DNA of 64,000 bases, taken from Cladobotryum mycophilum (lineage: Eukaryota; Ascomycota; Sordariomycetes; Hypocreales; Hypocreaceae). Each line of letters starts with the position of its first letter. Within the stretch, counting starts at the first letter, position 1. Where the stretch lies: positions 2,627,421-2,691,420 of the forward strand of contig JAVFKD010000015.1 of NCBI GenBank assembly GCA_036429605.1, read 5' to 3'. Positions 36,760 through 46,129 of the stretch are shown here, piece by piece. The notes beneath the pieces are model-generated. The model was not told the DNA's origin. It did no database searches and worked only from the letters and a program-made list of their open reading frames with translations. The position numbers and the translations under genes are program-made.

Positions 36760-37560
36760 ATGCTTCCAGCCACGCTTTTCCTCGCTCTCGTCGGCGCGCA
36801 GTCGGCCGCTGCTGTTATCCATATCTACGGTAGCCTGGGAAAACTTGGAGACAACATCCAGTGCTCAAGCACCAAGTTTGCAGACTCTGAGCTTGCCGAC
36901 CTCCTTCAACTTGAGATTGATTCTTACGCAAATCGGGATGGCAGTGGTAATTCCTTTACCACCCAACTTGATTTGGCATGCGGCTCCATCAACTCCATCG
37001 CCGTCTCCCAGGCCTGCGTCGAGGCGCTTGGAACCCCGATCTGCCACAAGTCACTCCTACCGCGCAGCCGGATCTTTCCGCGCAACGCACCATCAATGCA
37101 TTTCGCCAAGCGGGATGCCTACTTTTGCGTCAACAACCACGGCGACTGTCACGACATAATCGACGCAAATACCTTTGGGAAATGCCCCTCTGGCTATCGC
37201 GAAGAGGTTGTCGAGGCCAAGGGCTTTGTCCCCGGCGTCAAGTGCGAAAAGGAATGCTCCCCGGAACAAAAGAGTGCGTGCCTGCAAAAGGCCTGCGGCT
37301 TTCGCCTGAAGCAGTGCAAGATGGAACCCGAGAACAAAACCATATGCTATGATGCCATGCTCAAGTGCGACGCTCCGGTGCCGATGAGCGAGAAGATTTG
37401 CAATGAAGACCTGATACCCTATTTCGATTGCTCTGATTGTATCTCGTATGCAAAGGGCAAGTGCACATTGAATATGGAGAATCTTCAAAAGCATAAAAAG
37501 GAGGCGGACGACAACTTTAGCGACTATGGTGACAAGCTGGTCTCCTCACTCATCGGCTGA
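36760..37560 (+). CDS. Secreted 18-cysteine protein, unknown function (266 aa)
   Basis: I do not recognise the family. The first 18 or so residues (MLPATLFLALVGAQSAAA) are a clear signal peptide. There are 18 cysteines: four before (35, 74, 86, 95) and fourteen after (123-235) a dibasic KR at residues 117-118 that reads like a Kex2 site (FAKR then DAYFC). So the product may be cut into a short N-terminal part and a Cys-dense C-terminal part, with spacings such as C-x3-C, C-x4-C and C-x2-C. An even number of cysteines fits disulfide bonding outside the cell. One N-glycosylation sequon (NKT) is present. There is no membrane segment or GPI signal and no intron. Candidate roles are effector or cell-surface interaction; this is inference from secretion and Cys content only. 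Confidence 0.82.
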   Translation: MLPATLFLALVGAQSAAAVIHIYGSLGKLGDNIQCSSTKFADSELADLLQLEIDSYANRDGSGNSFTTQLDLACGSINSIAVSQACVEALGTPICHKSLLPRSRIFPRNAPSMHFAKRDAYFCVNNHGDCHDIIDANTFGKCPSGYREEVVEAKGFVPGVKCEKECSPEQKSACLQKACGFRLKQCKMEPENKTICYDAMLKCDAPVPMSEKICNEDLIPYFDCSDCISYAKGKCTLNMENLQKHKKEADDNFSDYGDKLVSSLIG

Positions 37561-38327
37561 ACGGGTACGGTCATTGATAACTGAAGGAAGCTATGGATCT
37601 GTTTCACGGATGCTCACTCGCGAGTGAACCGTTATTATTATTTGTTTTCTTCTACTCTAGGACCTTGATGTATTAGTAGTGCTCCCCTAAATCGATTTAG
37701 TTGATCAAGCTTTTCAGTTGGCGGCGATTGGTCGAAGCCAGTCACAACCCCTGAATAATTTCCAAGGCTGAAATACTGGTGATCTGATTGACCCTGATGA
37801 ATAAGCTTTAATATGTAGACTGCCTACTATATAAGGTGGTCGGCTCACCATCAACTTGACGCATTTCTATCCAATCACTCGAGGATAGACTTCTTCGTCA
37901 TGAATTCTCCTTCAGTCTTTTGCCTTGACGCAAAGGCATCTATTCAGGGTAGCCGTAGGGTGATCTTGACCGATAGCCTTTTAGTGCAAGTTCATCGTCG
38001 TCTTTATCTGCTTCTACTTCTCCTTCTGTTAGTGTCTCTGGGGGCGACTATAACACGTTGTCGAGCGCTCTGCCGATGACGACAAAGAAATTGGGGGATT
38101 CAAGGTAGCACTATTCCTACTACAAAAGGAGAGGTAGAGGTAGTGATGAGTGCCAAGTTCATTGGCTTGCTCAGCTTCTGGCTTTTATAGTACTTCAGCT
38201 TGACTTTTAAGTTCCATTTCTCATTGTACTCAGTCTCCGGCTCGGCCCTAATGTACTTACCCTTACATCTGTGCTTATTGCTTTATTCTAAACGCCCCGC
38301 CTTTAACAAGTACTCGTCTAGCTGTTA
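37561..38327. other. Intergenic, nothing recognised
   Basis: AT-rich 3' flank of the secreted protein gene. No coding frame. Confidence 0.4.
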
Positions 38328-39002
38328 TTAGGGCGACGTTGTCCCTGACTTCCCAATCGCCGCCTTACACCACGCTTCTAAGACCCCCGCCGCAATAACG
38401 GCCGGCACGTTCGCAGGCAGATTGCCGACTTTCTCTGCCCATTTTTCTCCATCCTTACCTTCCTGCAACTCTACAATGCTGTGCTTTACGTCCCAGGTTA
38501 GTGTCCAGCCCGTCCAGCCTGTCAGCTGGCGCTCTGTGGCGTTGATGGAGGATGAAGGAGAAGAGAAGCGGGCGCGTAAGCGCTCGACAAGGCGTGGGGT
38601 GACTGTATGAGACCCATACCCATTGACAAGTTGCTAGAACGACTTCTGACGCTGTGCATATGTTGGCAGAAGCAGCGGGTGGCTCCGGACTAAACTAGGT
38701 GGGGAAAATTGGGTATACAAGATTACTTTCTCGTCCTTCACGGTCTGCTGCTTCTTCCTAGACTGGAATATTGCCAGCGCCGACTCTGTCTCCCGTGCTT
38801 CTCTGGCCTTCTTTGATTCTTAATTTGCATGGCGCGGCCGTTCGTGCGGCAGAGCATCTGTGGATGGAGCAGCAGATGCTGGCATCTCTCGACCTACGAG
38901 TCTTTGAGGTTCCTCCATGTCGATAGAATGGATGCGAGTGTCTGGCCGAACCTGCGGAGAGGCGTGAAGAGTATCATCGTTAGTATCTGTTCGTGATCTC
39001 AT
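38328..39002 (-). pseudogene. Relic of an unidentified protein gene
   Basis: Protein-like sequence on the minus strand in two blocks. The right block runs from 39002 through RLVGREMPASAAPSTDAL to an in-frame TAA at 38822-38820, and the same frame continues with ESKKAREARETESALAIFQS, a charged helix. The left block (about 38608-38328) reads LVERLRARFSS, then LTGWTGWTLTWDVKHSI, and ends AIGKSGTTSP plus stop. The blocks are in coding-like composition but lack a common start and contain at least one stop, so I treat them as remains of one gene. I do not recognise the family; a transposon origin cannot be excluded. Two 5S genes lie immediately upstream of it. Confidence 0.35.
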
Positions 39003-39050
39003 TGGGATTATATCTCATGCAATGGCCAAAACGTTAAAAATAACAAAAAA

Positions 39051-39169
39051 ACATACAACAGCCGGTATTCGCTGATGGTCACCCACTCAACTACTAATCT
39101 GCCGGTCAGTAGCTTATCGATGGGGGAGCGGACGGGACCCCGAGTTGTCTACTGCCTGTGGTCGTATGT
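39051..39169 (-). rRNA. 5S ribosomal RNA, variant type
   Basis: Also 119 nt, with the same ends (ACATACGACC and TTGTATGT), the GTCCCGTCCGCTC block and a following T run, but about 26 positions differ from the other two copies. The helix II strands are changed on both sides: CAGTAG with CTACTG here, CATTGG with CCAATG in the common type. Pairing is kept, so this looks like a functional isotype. Confidence 0.85.
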
Positions 39170-39240
39170 GCCTGATGATGGCTTCATTTAACTTATAATC
39201 GTTGGAAGAGGTGATAGTAGGGTAAAAAAAGTAGCAAAAA

Positions 39241-39359
39241 ACATACAACAGCCGGTGTTCGCTGGTGGTCACCCACCCAACTACTAATCTGCCTCTCATT
39301 GGCTTGACTATGGGAGAGCGGACGGGATCCCGTATATTCCAATGGATATGGTCGTATGT
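39241..39359 (-). rRNA. 5S ribosomal RNA
   Basis: 119 nt, identical to the copy at 15229-15347, with all conserved blocks and a T run after the 3' end (plus-strand A run 39236-39241). It lies 71 bp upstream of the variant 5S gene in the same orientation. Confidence 0.96.
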
Positions 39360-40579
39360 GACAGAAAGCAGAGCAAAAGTAGATTATATGTATACAACGT
39401 TTGAAAATGGAACGAGGTTGCAGATAAAATCGCAACGTTATCTTTGGCATTGGCTGTCCAGCTAGCGAGTAACTTTTAAGGGTTCCCTAACCCCCTTTGC
39501 CCCTCTCCAGGAACAGCTTGTCCCTAGCGTCCGGTCTGGAGACCAACTGCGGGGTAGCAGATCGGCTCCCAAGCTGGGAGGTCATGATCAGTCCTGCACA
39601 TCCACCAATTGAGCGTTGGTGATAACCTATTTGGGCAGTTTTGGTGGCGCCTGTACCCTATGGCGAACTATCCGATCACATGATGCCCCCTGACAAGTGT
39701 TGGATCAATAAGGTTGATGGTCCCGGGTAGGGCTTGATGCATACTTGAGATCTCATAGTTGAAGGAGTCATTCCAGGGTGACCCCCTCAGATGTAGGGGA
39801 TCCGAGTATATCTGACTCGACTCAGAGGTGCGAATATTCCTCAGCAGTAATGCTATTAGGGAATCTTGTGCCCATATATCATTATTAGTCTCGACTTTCA
39901 CAGAATCTGCATAGTATGTCCTTATCACGTCATAGCCTGACAGGTGGGACAGGAGACGATGCATCACAAAAGGAAGTTAAAATAACACACGATACAACAC
40001 AAGCGGTCAACAGATGGTACATGCTCTCTGTGCCGTAGCACTGTGATGCAACATCGGTACATCTATTCATTCCCCTAGTCCCCCTCGTCTCTTAGCAATT
40101 CATGATCCGGTCTAACGTGTGGCGGCGTTTATATATCTTGATGAACGGTAAGCCTTCAACCAATAGGTAATTGGCGACTCCGTTAAAGGTTACATTTGTC
40201 CTGCAAGAGGGCTCCGTGTCGTATACCTCCGCAATCCCGGCCATCGTAGATCAACCCCACAGCGGTATCGTAGCTGACGGCATGTGAGACCTACAGATGA
40301 TGTGCGGGGGGTTTGTGGAGCTCCGTTTCCTCGGTCTAGCTGTATAGACTCATCTGGAGCTAGCGTCATGTAAAGACATGCAGATTGCCAGCCACTGGAC
40401 ACGTAATATTCGGGCAGCATACCGCAGGTGATCTCTCAAGTCGCCATAGTATGGATGTTATCGAGCATGGGGAGAGATCGCACCCTCAATTTTTTATCTG
40501 GTCCCTCTTCCTCCATGCTTTCTTTTATGCATAGCCCATCTAGAGTGTCAAGCAATTGTTGCCCAATTTCACCTTCAAG
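39360..40579. other. Intergenic, nothing recognised
   Basis: A minus-strand frame near 39.7-39.97 kb is open for about 99 codons but has no domain. The last 300 bp precede the UstYa-like gene and would hold its promoter. Confidence 0.4.
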
Positions 40580-41645
40580 ATGCCTCGCTCCTTGGATTCA
40601 GAGTCTGACTCTCAGACTCTTCTCAGCCACGGAAGGGATTCCTTTGAAAAGGTTGCTGATGAAGAATTGATCTTGCATTTTCCACAGAAGCGGCGGGATG
40701 CATCGATAACGGTGCCATTGATCTTTCATCTTGGCCTTGTCGCCCTTTACACGACTCTCTTTTTCGCCTTCTGGGAGCGGAGATGTCATGGTCTGCCAAG
40801 CAGATCCCAGAATGACCTTCAATTTTACAGTATGATTGCACCAAATAATGACGGCTGGTTGAGAATTACTGACTTTGTCTCTCAGGTCCGGGAGAGGAAG
40901 GGGTGAAATGGGGCACGCGGCAATTTGATGCTCAACTCCGAGGATCCAATCGTTTCAGAGGCTCTCCAAGACCCGAATTGGATGATGCATGGAACGACTT
41001 GATTCGACCTATAAATCTACGAGTCGAAAAGAATGTGTTGGGCAGAATAAACCGGACATCCGTCTCGTTGGCGGATGGATCTGGTTATCTGGCAACGATG
41101 GAAGTTTATCACCAGCTTCACTGTTTGGTATGCGCATCCCATCGCATGTGGTTTCAGCGCGCCGGTTTCTGACACGCGTGCCCAGAAATACGTCCGAAGG
41201 TCTCTACACAGAGAGCACTACAACATGACGGGTAGCATTGTTGACGAGCACGTCGGTGAGTGATACACCTTGTGTGATCGATCAACCTCGCACCGGGGAG
41301 CGATAGAGCTAACCGAGTCCAAAGACCATTGCCTCGACAGCTTGCGGCAATATGTCATGTGCAACGCTGATGTAGCCCTCGTAACATACGATTGGCTGCC
41401 GAATTATCGCGACCCATGGGCAAACTTCGACAACGTCCATAAGTGTGTTGATTGGAAGGCCCTCGAAGACTGGGCTTTGGCTCATAGTTTCACTGATGGT
41501 GATTTGCTCCAGCACCCAAACTACAATCCCGATTTGCGTAAGTTCTCTCTTGAGCCGACCGAAGTCGTCAATTTTTCTACTCTCCCCTGCTAACCTCAAC
41601 ACAGCTCCTCCACTTGGGCACACTCATGGTGGGCATCATGGTTGA
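40580..41645 (+). CDS. UstYa-like (DUF3328) protein, likely RiPP-modifying oxidase (271 aa)
   Basis: Member of the UstYa/DUF3328 family, which in ustiloxin, phomopsin, asperipin and victorin pathways carries out oxidative cyclisation of precursor peptides. Five exons assemble with no break: 40580-40829, 40886-41127, 41186-41255, 41325-41537 and 41605-41645 (816 nt). Intron ends are GT..AG, with branch words such as CTGAC and CTAAC. The N-terminal 40 residues are cytosolic; one membrane helix follows (about 43-65, ITVPLIFHLGLVALYTTLFF). The lumenal part has the two family-defining HxxHC motifs: HQLHC (159-163) and HVDHC (186-190), the latter formed across an intron, followed by LRQYVMCNADV. 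Sequons NRT and NMT fit a lumenal location. It ends in a His/Gly-rich tail (GHTHGGHHG). The start ATG follows TTCAAG. The repeat precursor 1 kb downstream is its likely substrate. Confidence 0.93.
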
Positions 41646-42656
41646 CGCATGTAGTCTACTCTCACATAGATTAAGAATCTCTAAGCTTCATGCGTATTCA
41701 TTGCCACACCCGTAGCTCAATTGACCACATGTTTCTAAATTGAAGACATCATACACTTCCAATCCCCTCCATGAGCTTTTGATCTCAGATGTAGATGATG
41801 CCAGACTTTGCGCATTGACTATGTTATTCTTACTGTACCCTCTAGAGTTCTGATCATCACCCCATTAGATCAACCCGATCAGAGCCCGCAATGAAACCCC
41901 CGAACAAATCCGTCGATACCACGCCAGAACCCCGCACAGATGACGTGTTTTGTTATCAGGCTCGATTGGTACTTATCATGTTCAGCCTGTATGCTGCCCC
42001 TGGAGGTGGGAGGTGCATGTGTGGTCAGATGTCTTACATGAAAACCCGCCCTTATCTGAGATATGACAGCAGTGTCTTAACTTACACGGGGCAGGCAAGT
42101 GGAGGCCAAAAACGCTTTGCATAATGCTGTGGAATGATACCCACCTCATTTAGCACCTTTTTTTGGGAGCTTCGAATGGCAATGTAACTTTGGCCTGGAT
42201 TATAATTGACATGAATTGAAAGCAGCCTGTGAGGGGGGCAAGACATATTACGTTGGATGAGAGCGGCGTGAATCCATGTCACCTTGGGTGAAACATGCAG
42301 AGCACACCACAAGCTGAGTCGTACAACTTCTTCTGAGCCAATACATGCTCAACCCGAGGGTACATCCGCTATATGCGCCGAGAATGACCAATGTTGAGTG
42401 GCGTACGTTACAGTATGATGTTGTTCCGAAGTGTAGCAATGGCCTCAGCATGTGGCGTGTTGCAGAGAGCAGCATCAAGAGGAAGAAGCGGTGACGGGGC
42501 CCATTGACGAAAGTCTGAAGATAAAAGAGGTGTAAATGCTCATCATCGTCCAGTTTTCGGATTCATTGTACTCAACAGTTTTCTTCCATTCACCCAACTA
42601 CAAACTATATTTTCCATCCATCTCATCTGAGCCGGTTCTCAAGACATTCATACAAA
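41646..42656. other. Intergenic between UstYa-like gene and precursor gene
   Basis: No coding frame supported. It holds the UstYa-like 3' end and the precursor promoter; a TTTTCCATCCATCTCATC-type leader is seen just before 42657. Confidence 0.45.
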
Positions 42657-43266
42657 ATGCGTTTCTCTACCGTTTTGACCTTGCTCCCAGCTTTGGCTGT
42701 TGCTGCTCCAACCAAGAGTAAGTCGTCTAATGGACAAGACGTCAGCATAGCTAATGACCCTCACTGTAGCTCAAGACCTGGCCGAGCCTGACGCCAAGTA
42801 CAACTACGACAAGGCTGAACCAGACTCCAACTACAACTACGACAAGCGGGAGGTTTCTACTGAACCCGACGCCAAGTACTGGTACGATAAGCGTGAGGTC
42901 TCTTCCGAGCCTGATGCCAAGTACTGGTATGACAAGAAGGCTCGATCTGTTGCTGAGCCTGACGCCAAGTACAACTACGACAAGACTGAACCAGATGCGA
43001 AGTACTGGTACGATAGGCGTGAAGCCTCTGAGCCTGATGCCAAATATTGGTACGACAAGCGTAAAGCCTCTGAGCCCGACGCCAAGTACTGGTATGATAA
43101 GCGTGAGGCTTCTGAGCCTGATGCCAAGTACAACTATGACAAGACTGAACCAGATGCCAACTACAACTACAACAAGCGTGAAGCTTCCGAGCCCGACGCC
43201 AAATACTGGTATGATAAGCGTGAGGCGTCTGAGGCCGATGCCAAATACTTCTACGATAAGGAGTAA
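42657..43266 (+). CDS. Secreted Tyr-rich repeat precursor, putative dikaritin-like RiPP (185 aa)
   Basis: Two exons, 42657-42717 and 42770-43266, with a GTAAGT..TGTAG intron right after the signal-peptide coding part, give 185 aa. Residues 1-17 (MRFSTVLTLLPALAVAA) are a signal peptide. The rest is twelve imperfect repeats built on EPDAKYWYDKREAS. The Tyr core varies: YWY in six, YNY in five, YFY in the last. Most units end in KR, RR or KK, i.e. Kex2-type sites; units 1, 5 and 9 end in DK followed by A or T, so they stay joined to the next unit. This is the architecture of dikaritin precursors (UstA, PhomA, AprA) and of Kex2-processed repeat proteins generally. The aromatic residues are candidates for cross-linking by the UstYa-like protein. 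It does not resemble alpha-pheromone repeats, which carry paired Cys and Trp. Confidence 0.9.
42785..43263 (+). repeat. Twelve in-frame coding repeats of the RiPP precursor
   Basis: Units of 33-48 nt centred on GAGCCTGACGCCAAGTACTG-like sequence. They fall into three blocks of four, each opening with a YNYDK unit that lacks the second basic residue. Confidence 0.9.
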
Positions 43267-44171
43267 GCTCCGCTAGGTTGAATGAGTATCAAGATGGCAA
43301 CTATTGGTCTTTAGTCTGAATGGTAACAAAAGAATAGTTTCTTTGGTCCCGGATGAAGCTGAAGGGTTTTCTAGATAGCACAAATTTAAAAAAATAATTT
43401 CCCCTGCTGCGTTTTTACTTCCGTGACATGGAAACAGAAGCGTCAAGCCTTTGGTGTACTTTGATTGAGCCTATGATTTCTCTCTAAGGTTTTAAAGATA
43501 TTGGAATGACATGTTGTTCGAACAAAGAAATGATCATTTTGTAATGAGCGGAAAGCCTACTCTATAATTTAGTGCTGGGGCGAGCCATTTGCTATTTGTC
43601 GTCATCTCCATATCTGCTTCACATCTTTGCTCTGTGCCTACAATTTATGGCAGATAGAGGAACAAAAAGCTCCACATCACGTTGAAGGCGTGCTGCATTG
43701 CCTGCGGAAGATGAGACAAGTCTTCATGAAATGCTCTGGAAGTCTCCTTTGTATCAGACTTTGCCTCATGCTGGTGTCAGATGGGAATTGAGATGACATT
43801 GAGAAAGGACTAAGACTATCAACCACAGAACTCGACTGAGAGCCCGTCATGTACAAGCTACTCTGCACTAGCTCAGGATTTAAACCTCTCGACCGAGCCT
43901 TTAGCACATCTTCGATCGGTCTGTTGAAAACCACTGCTTGAATGGATTTCCACACTACTGTTGCTAACTAACCATACTCTTTCCAGTCAAATATCACAGG
44001 CGCCAACTCGGATGTCCTTCAGTGATTCGGTTACTAGGCAGAGTGTTTCGTGGAGATAAGTGATCATCACTGCAATCGCACTACCTTTTAGAGAAGAATC
44101 GTGTAGAGTTTAATATGTTATTAGTAGAAGAATCGATTCTTGACCGTCCTCGATCGGCACAGAGCTTTCCA
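43267..44171. other. Intergenic, nothing recognised
   Basis: 3' flanks of the convergent precursor and HET genes. A minus-strand frame of about 90 codons near 43.7-43.95 kb has no domain. Confidence 0.4.
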
Positions 44172-46129
44172 TCAGACTAGTTCAATATACTCCAAGTTCT
44201 CTAGCTCTACCTCGTATCGCACTGGATGGACGCCATCTCCTCCACTCACCAACGGCCACGGCTCACCATCTACTGCTCCACTCAACCAGCAGGGCGCGAC
44301 CAGGGTGTATTTACCTGGCTGATCGGGGCATTGACGAATGAGATATGGTAAAGTTTCTCCCGTCAACAGTGCAACCTCGTCCCCTTCGCGGATTACCAAC
44401 GTTGACATTCCAACTCTTCCACCTTTAGTTGTGAATAATGAGCGACCACTAGTTAATTTCAAAAATTCTCTGGTGAATTCGCGCGCTTCATGATTGTCTT
44501 TTAAATATTTCGTAGCACCCCATCGGTAAGGCAACGGCTGCCCAATACCGTAGTCGCTTTCATACCAAGTTCTGGGGAGCCATGAGCGGAGCTTCTCCTC
44601 GTCCAGATCGGATATTTTAGCCAAGAGGGCCGTGAAATGAATCAGCCATGGGTATGGGCCTTCTTCTCTTGTAGTAACCGATGCATCTATCCAGGCTCTA
44701 AACACCGTGAAAGCCTTTTCTGCGGCGATGAGGTCTATGAAGACTGACTTCGGGTCTGAGGGAGGCGGGTTGATCGGGAAGAGCTCACTAATGACCGCCG
44801 TGGCTGTATCGACGCGAATTCCTCCTAACCTGAGCACCCGCTTATCTTCGCCCTGTAAGAATACGGCTTTCTTAGAGATTGTTTTTGGTCCAAACCTGCC
44901 TAGCCATTTCGGTATGTTCGTTGGTGTCGTCCACGCCGGCACCCATGAGGGAAACCCATCATTTCGGTAGCCATGACACGCATATCTGAAGAATTCAACT
45001 CTTCCCTCTGCCCCGAGAAAGAGATATGCAGCATTCGTGAAAATGTCGCTTGTCGATTGGGAATAGTCTACTGTCATTTTACCAAGACTTTGAGGGAACA
45101 AGGCCCTGACGGCGAATATTTTGTCCACCTCCAAAGTGGACTTTTTAAGACAAAGAGAGTCCAAAACATCAATATTAAGTTCCGGATTTCGTAACGCGAA
45201 CATGCTAAGAGTGCTAAAGTTATCGTGTAGATAGTAGGGCGGGGATACTTTGTGGATGTCATAAACGGTATAAAAGAAACGGACCAACATATTGCCCATG
45301 TAAAATGATTGCATATCAAGTGGCATAGAGGATCCGCAGAGAGCAAAGCATTGTGAATTCGCCCTAGCCTCTTGTATCGTCCAGATTCTCTGCCAGTACT
45401 CCCTTGATGCCATGTAGGCTACACCAGCCTGGATCCTCTCTCTAAAATCTACTGTTGAGTTAGCTGCTGTTGAGATCAAGATGAAAGAAAAGAAGCTAAT
45501 CAACCTTTGAATACAGAGAAGTTTCGGATAGGTGATGTCGCAAGCTGTATGACGATGAATAGAGAGGCGAATGAGACAAGATAGCAGATTACTAGTAAGT
45601 ATAAAACTCGTCCTCCATACCAAGTAGTCCCCCAAGTAGGAAATATCACAAGGTAATGTATTAGGCGACTGAACGGTGAAATTGGGAGACTGAGAAATCG
45701 TATCCACATCATAATGAAAGCGCTTAAATTGTTGCCTTCGCCGAGCCATATGTTGACACGTTCTGCGTTTGCGAATATGTCATCCATCATTTGCACCTGT
45801 GAACTCTTTTCAGTCGTATCCCTCTGATTGATGCAAATGGCATCAATCCATAAATATCTAAATGCTCCTAGCTTATTTGGGCGAAGTCTTCTCATAGCAG
45901 CTCGCGTGTTTCCAGTGACATGGTACTCCCGACCATTGGCATAGACAAGCTGGTCCAATGGTTGCCCACCCCATGTGTATGACAAAGCCTCATAGGCCGG
46001 TGGTGCGTTGAGGGAGACTGTAATTAGGTCGAAGCAAATAAGATCGTCTGGGTTTGAAGCGCCGTGAAGTTTGATCACACGAATGCTTCGTTGATCAGAG
46101 AGCTTGGGATAAGAGTCTAACTCAGCCAT
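44172..46129 (-). CDS. HET-domain protein with hydrophobic insert (634 aa)
   Basis: A heterokaryon-incompatibility protein of the HET-6-like type. Exons 46129-45505 and 45451-44172, joined by a 53-nt intron with a CTAAC branch (donor GTTGAT), make 634 aa with no break. HET motifs: YEALSYTWGG, FRYLWIDAICINQRD, then FANAERVNIWLGEG. Directly after, where the domain normally goes on to its WTIQE motif, comes a stretch of about 60 residues with two hydrophobic segments (around YLLVICYLVSFASLFIVIQL). The domain then resumes with REYWQRIWTIQEARAN, just after the intron. The C-terminal half has the usual YRCDGFPSWVPAW-like pattern (here GFPSWVPAWT) and ends YEVELENLEYIELV. A membrane-attached HET protein is inferred. 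It is convergent with the RiPP precursor gene. Confidence 0.9.

Noticed and set aside
39241..39359. Reading the 119-bp sequence repeated at 15.2 and 39.2 kb as a mobile element
   Set aside because: It matches 5S rRNA end to end, including terminal stem and T-run terminator.
42657..43266. Reading the repeat protein as an alpha-factor-type mating pheromone precursor
   Set aside because: Sordariomycete alpha-pheromone repeats carry a conserved W-C..C-W pattern; these units have no Cys and are Tyr-rich, and a UstYa-like gene is adjacent.
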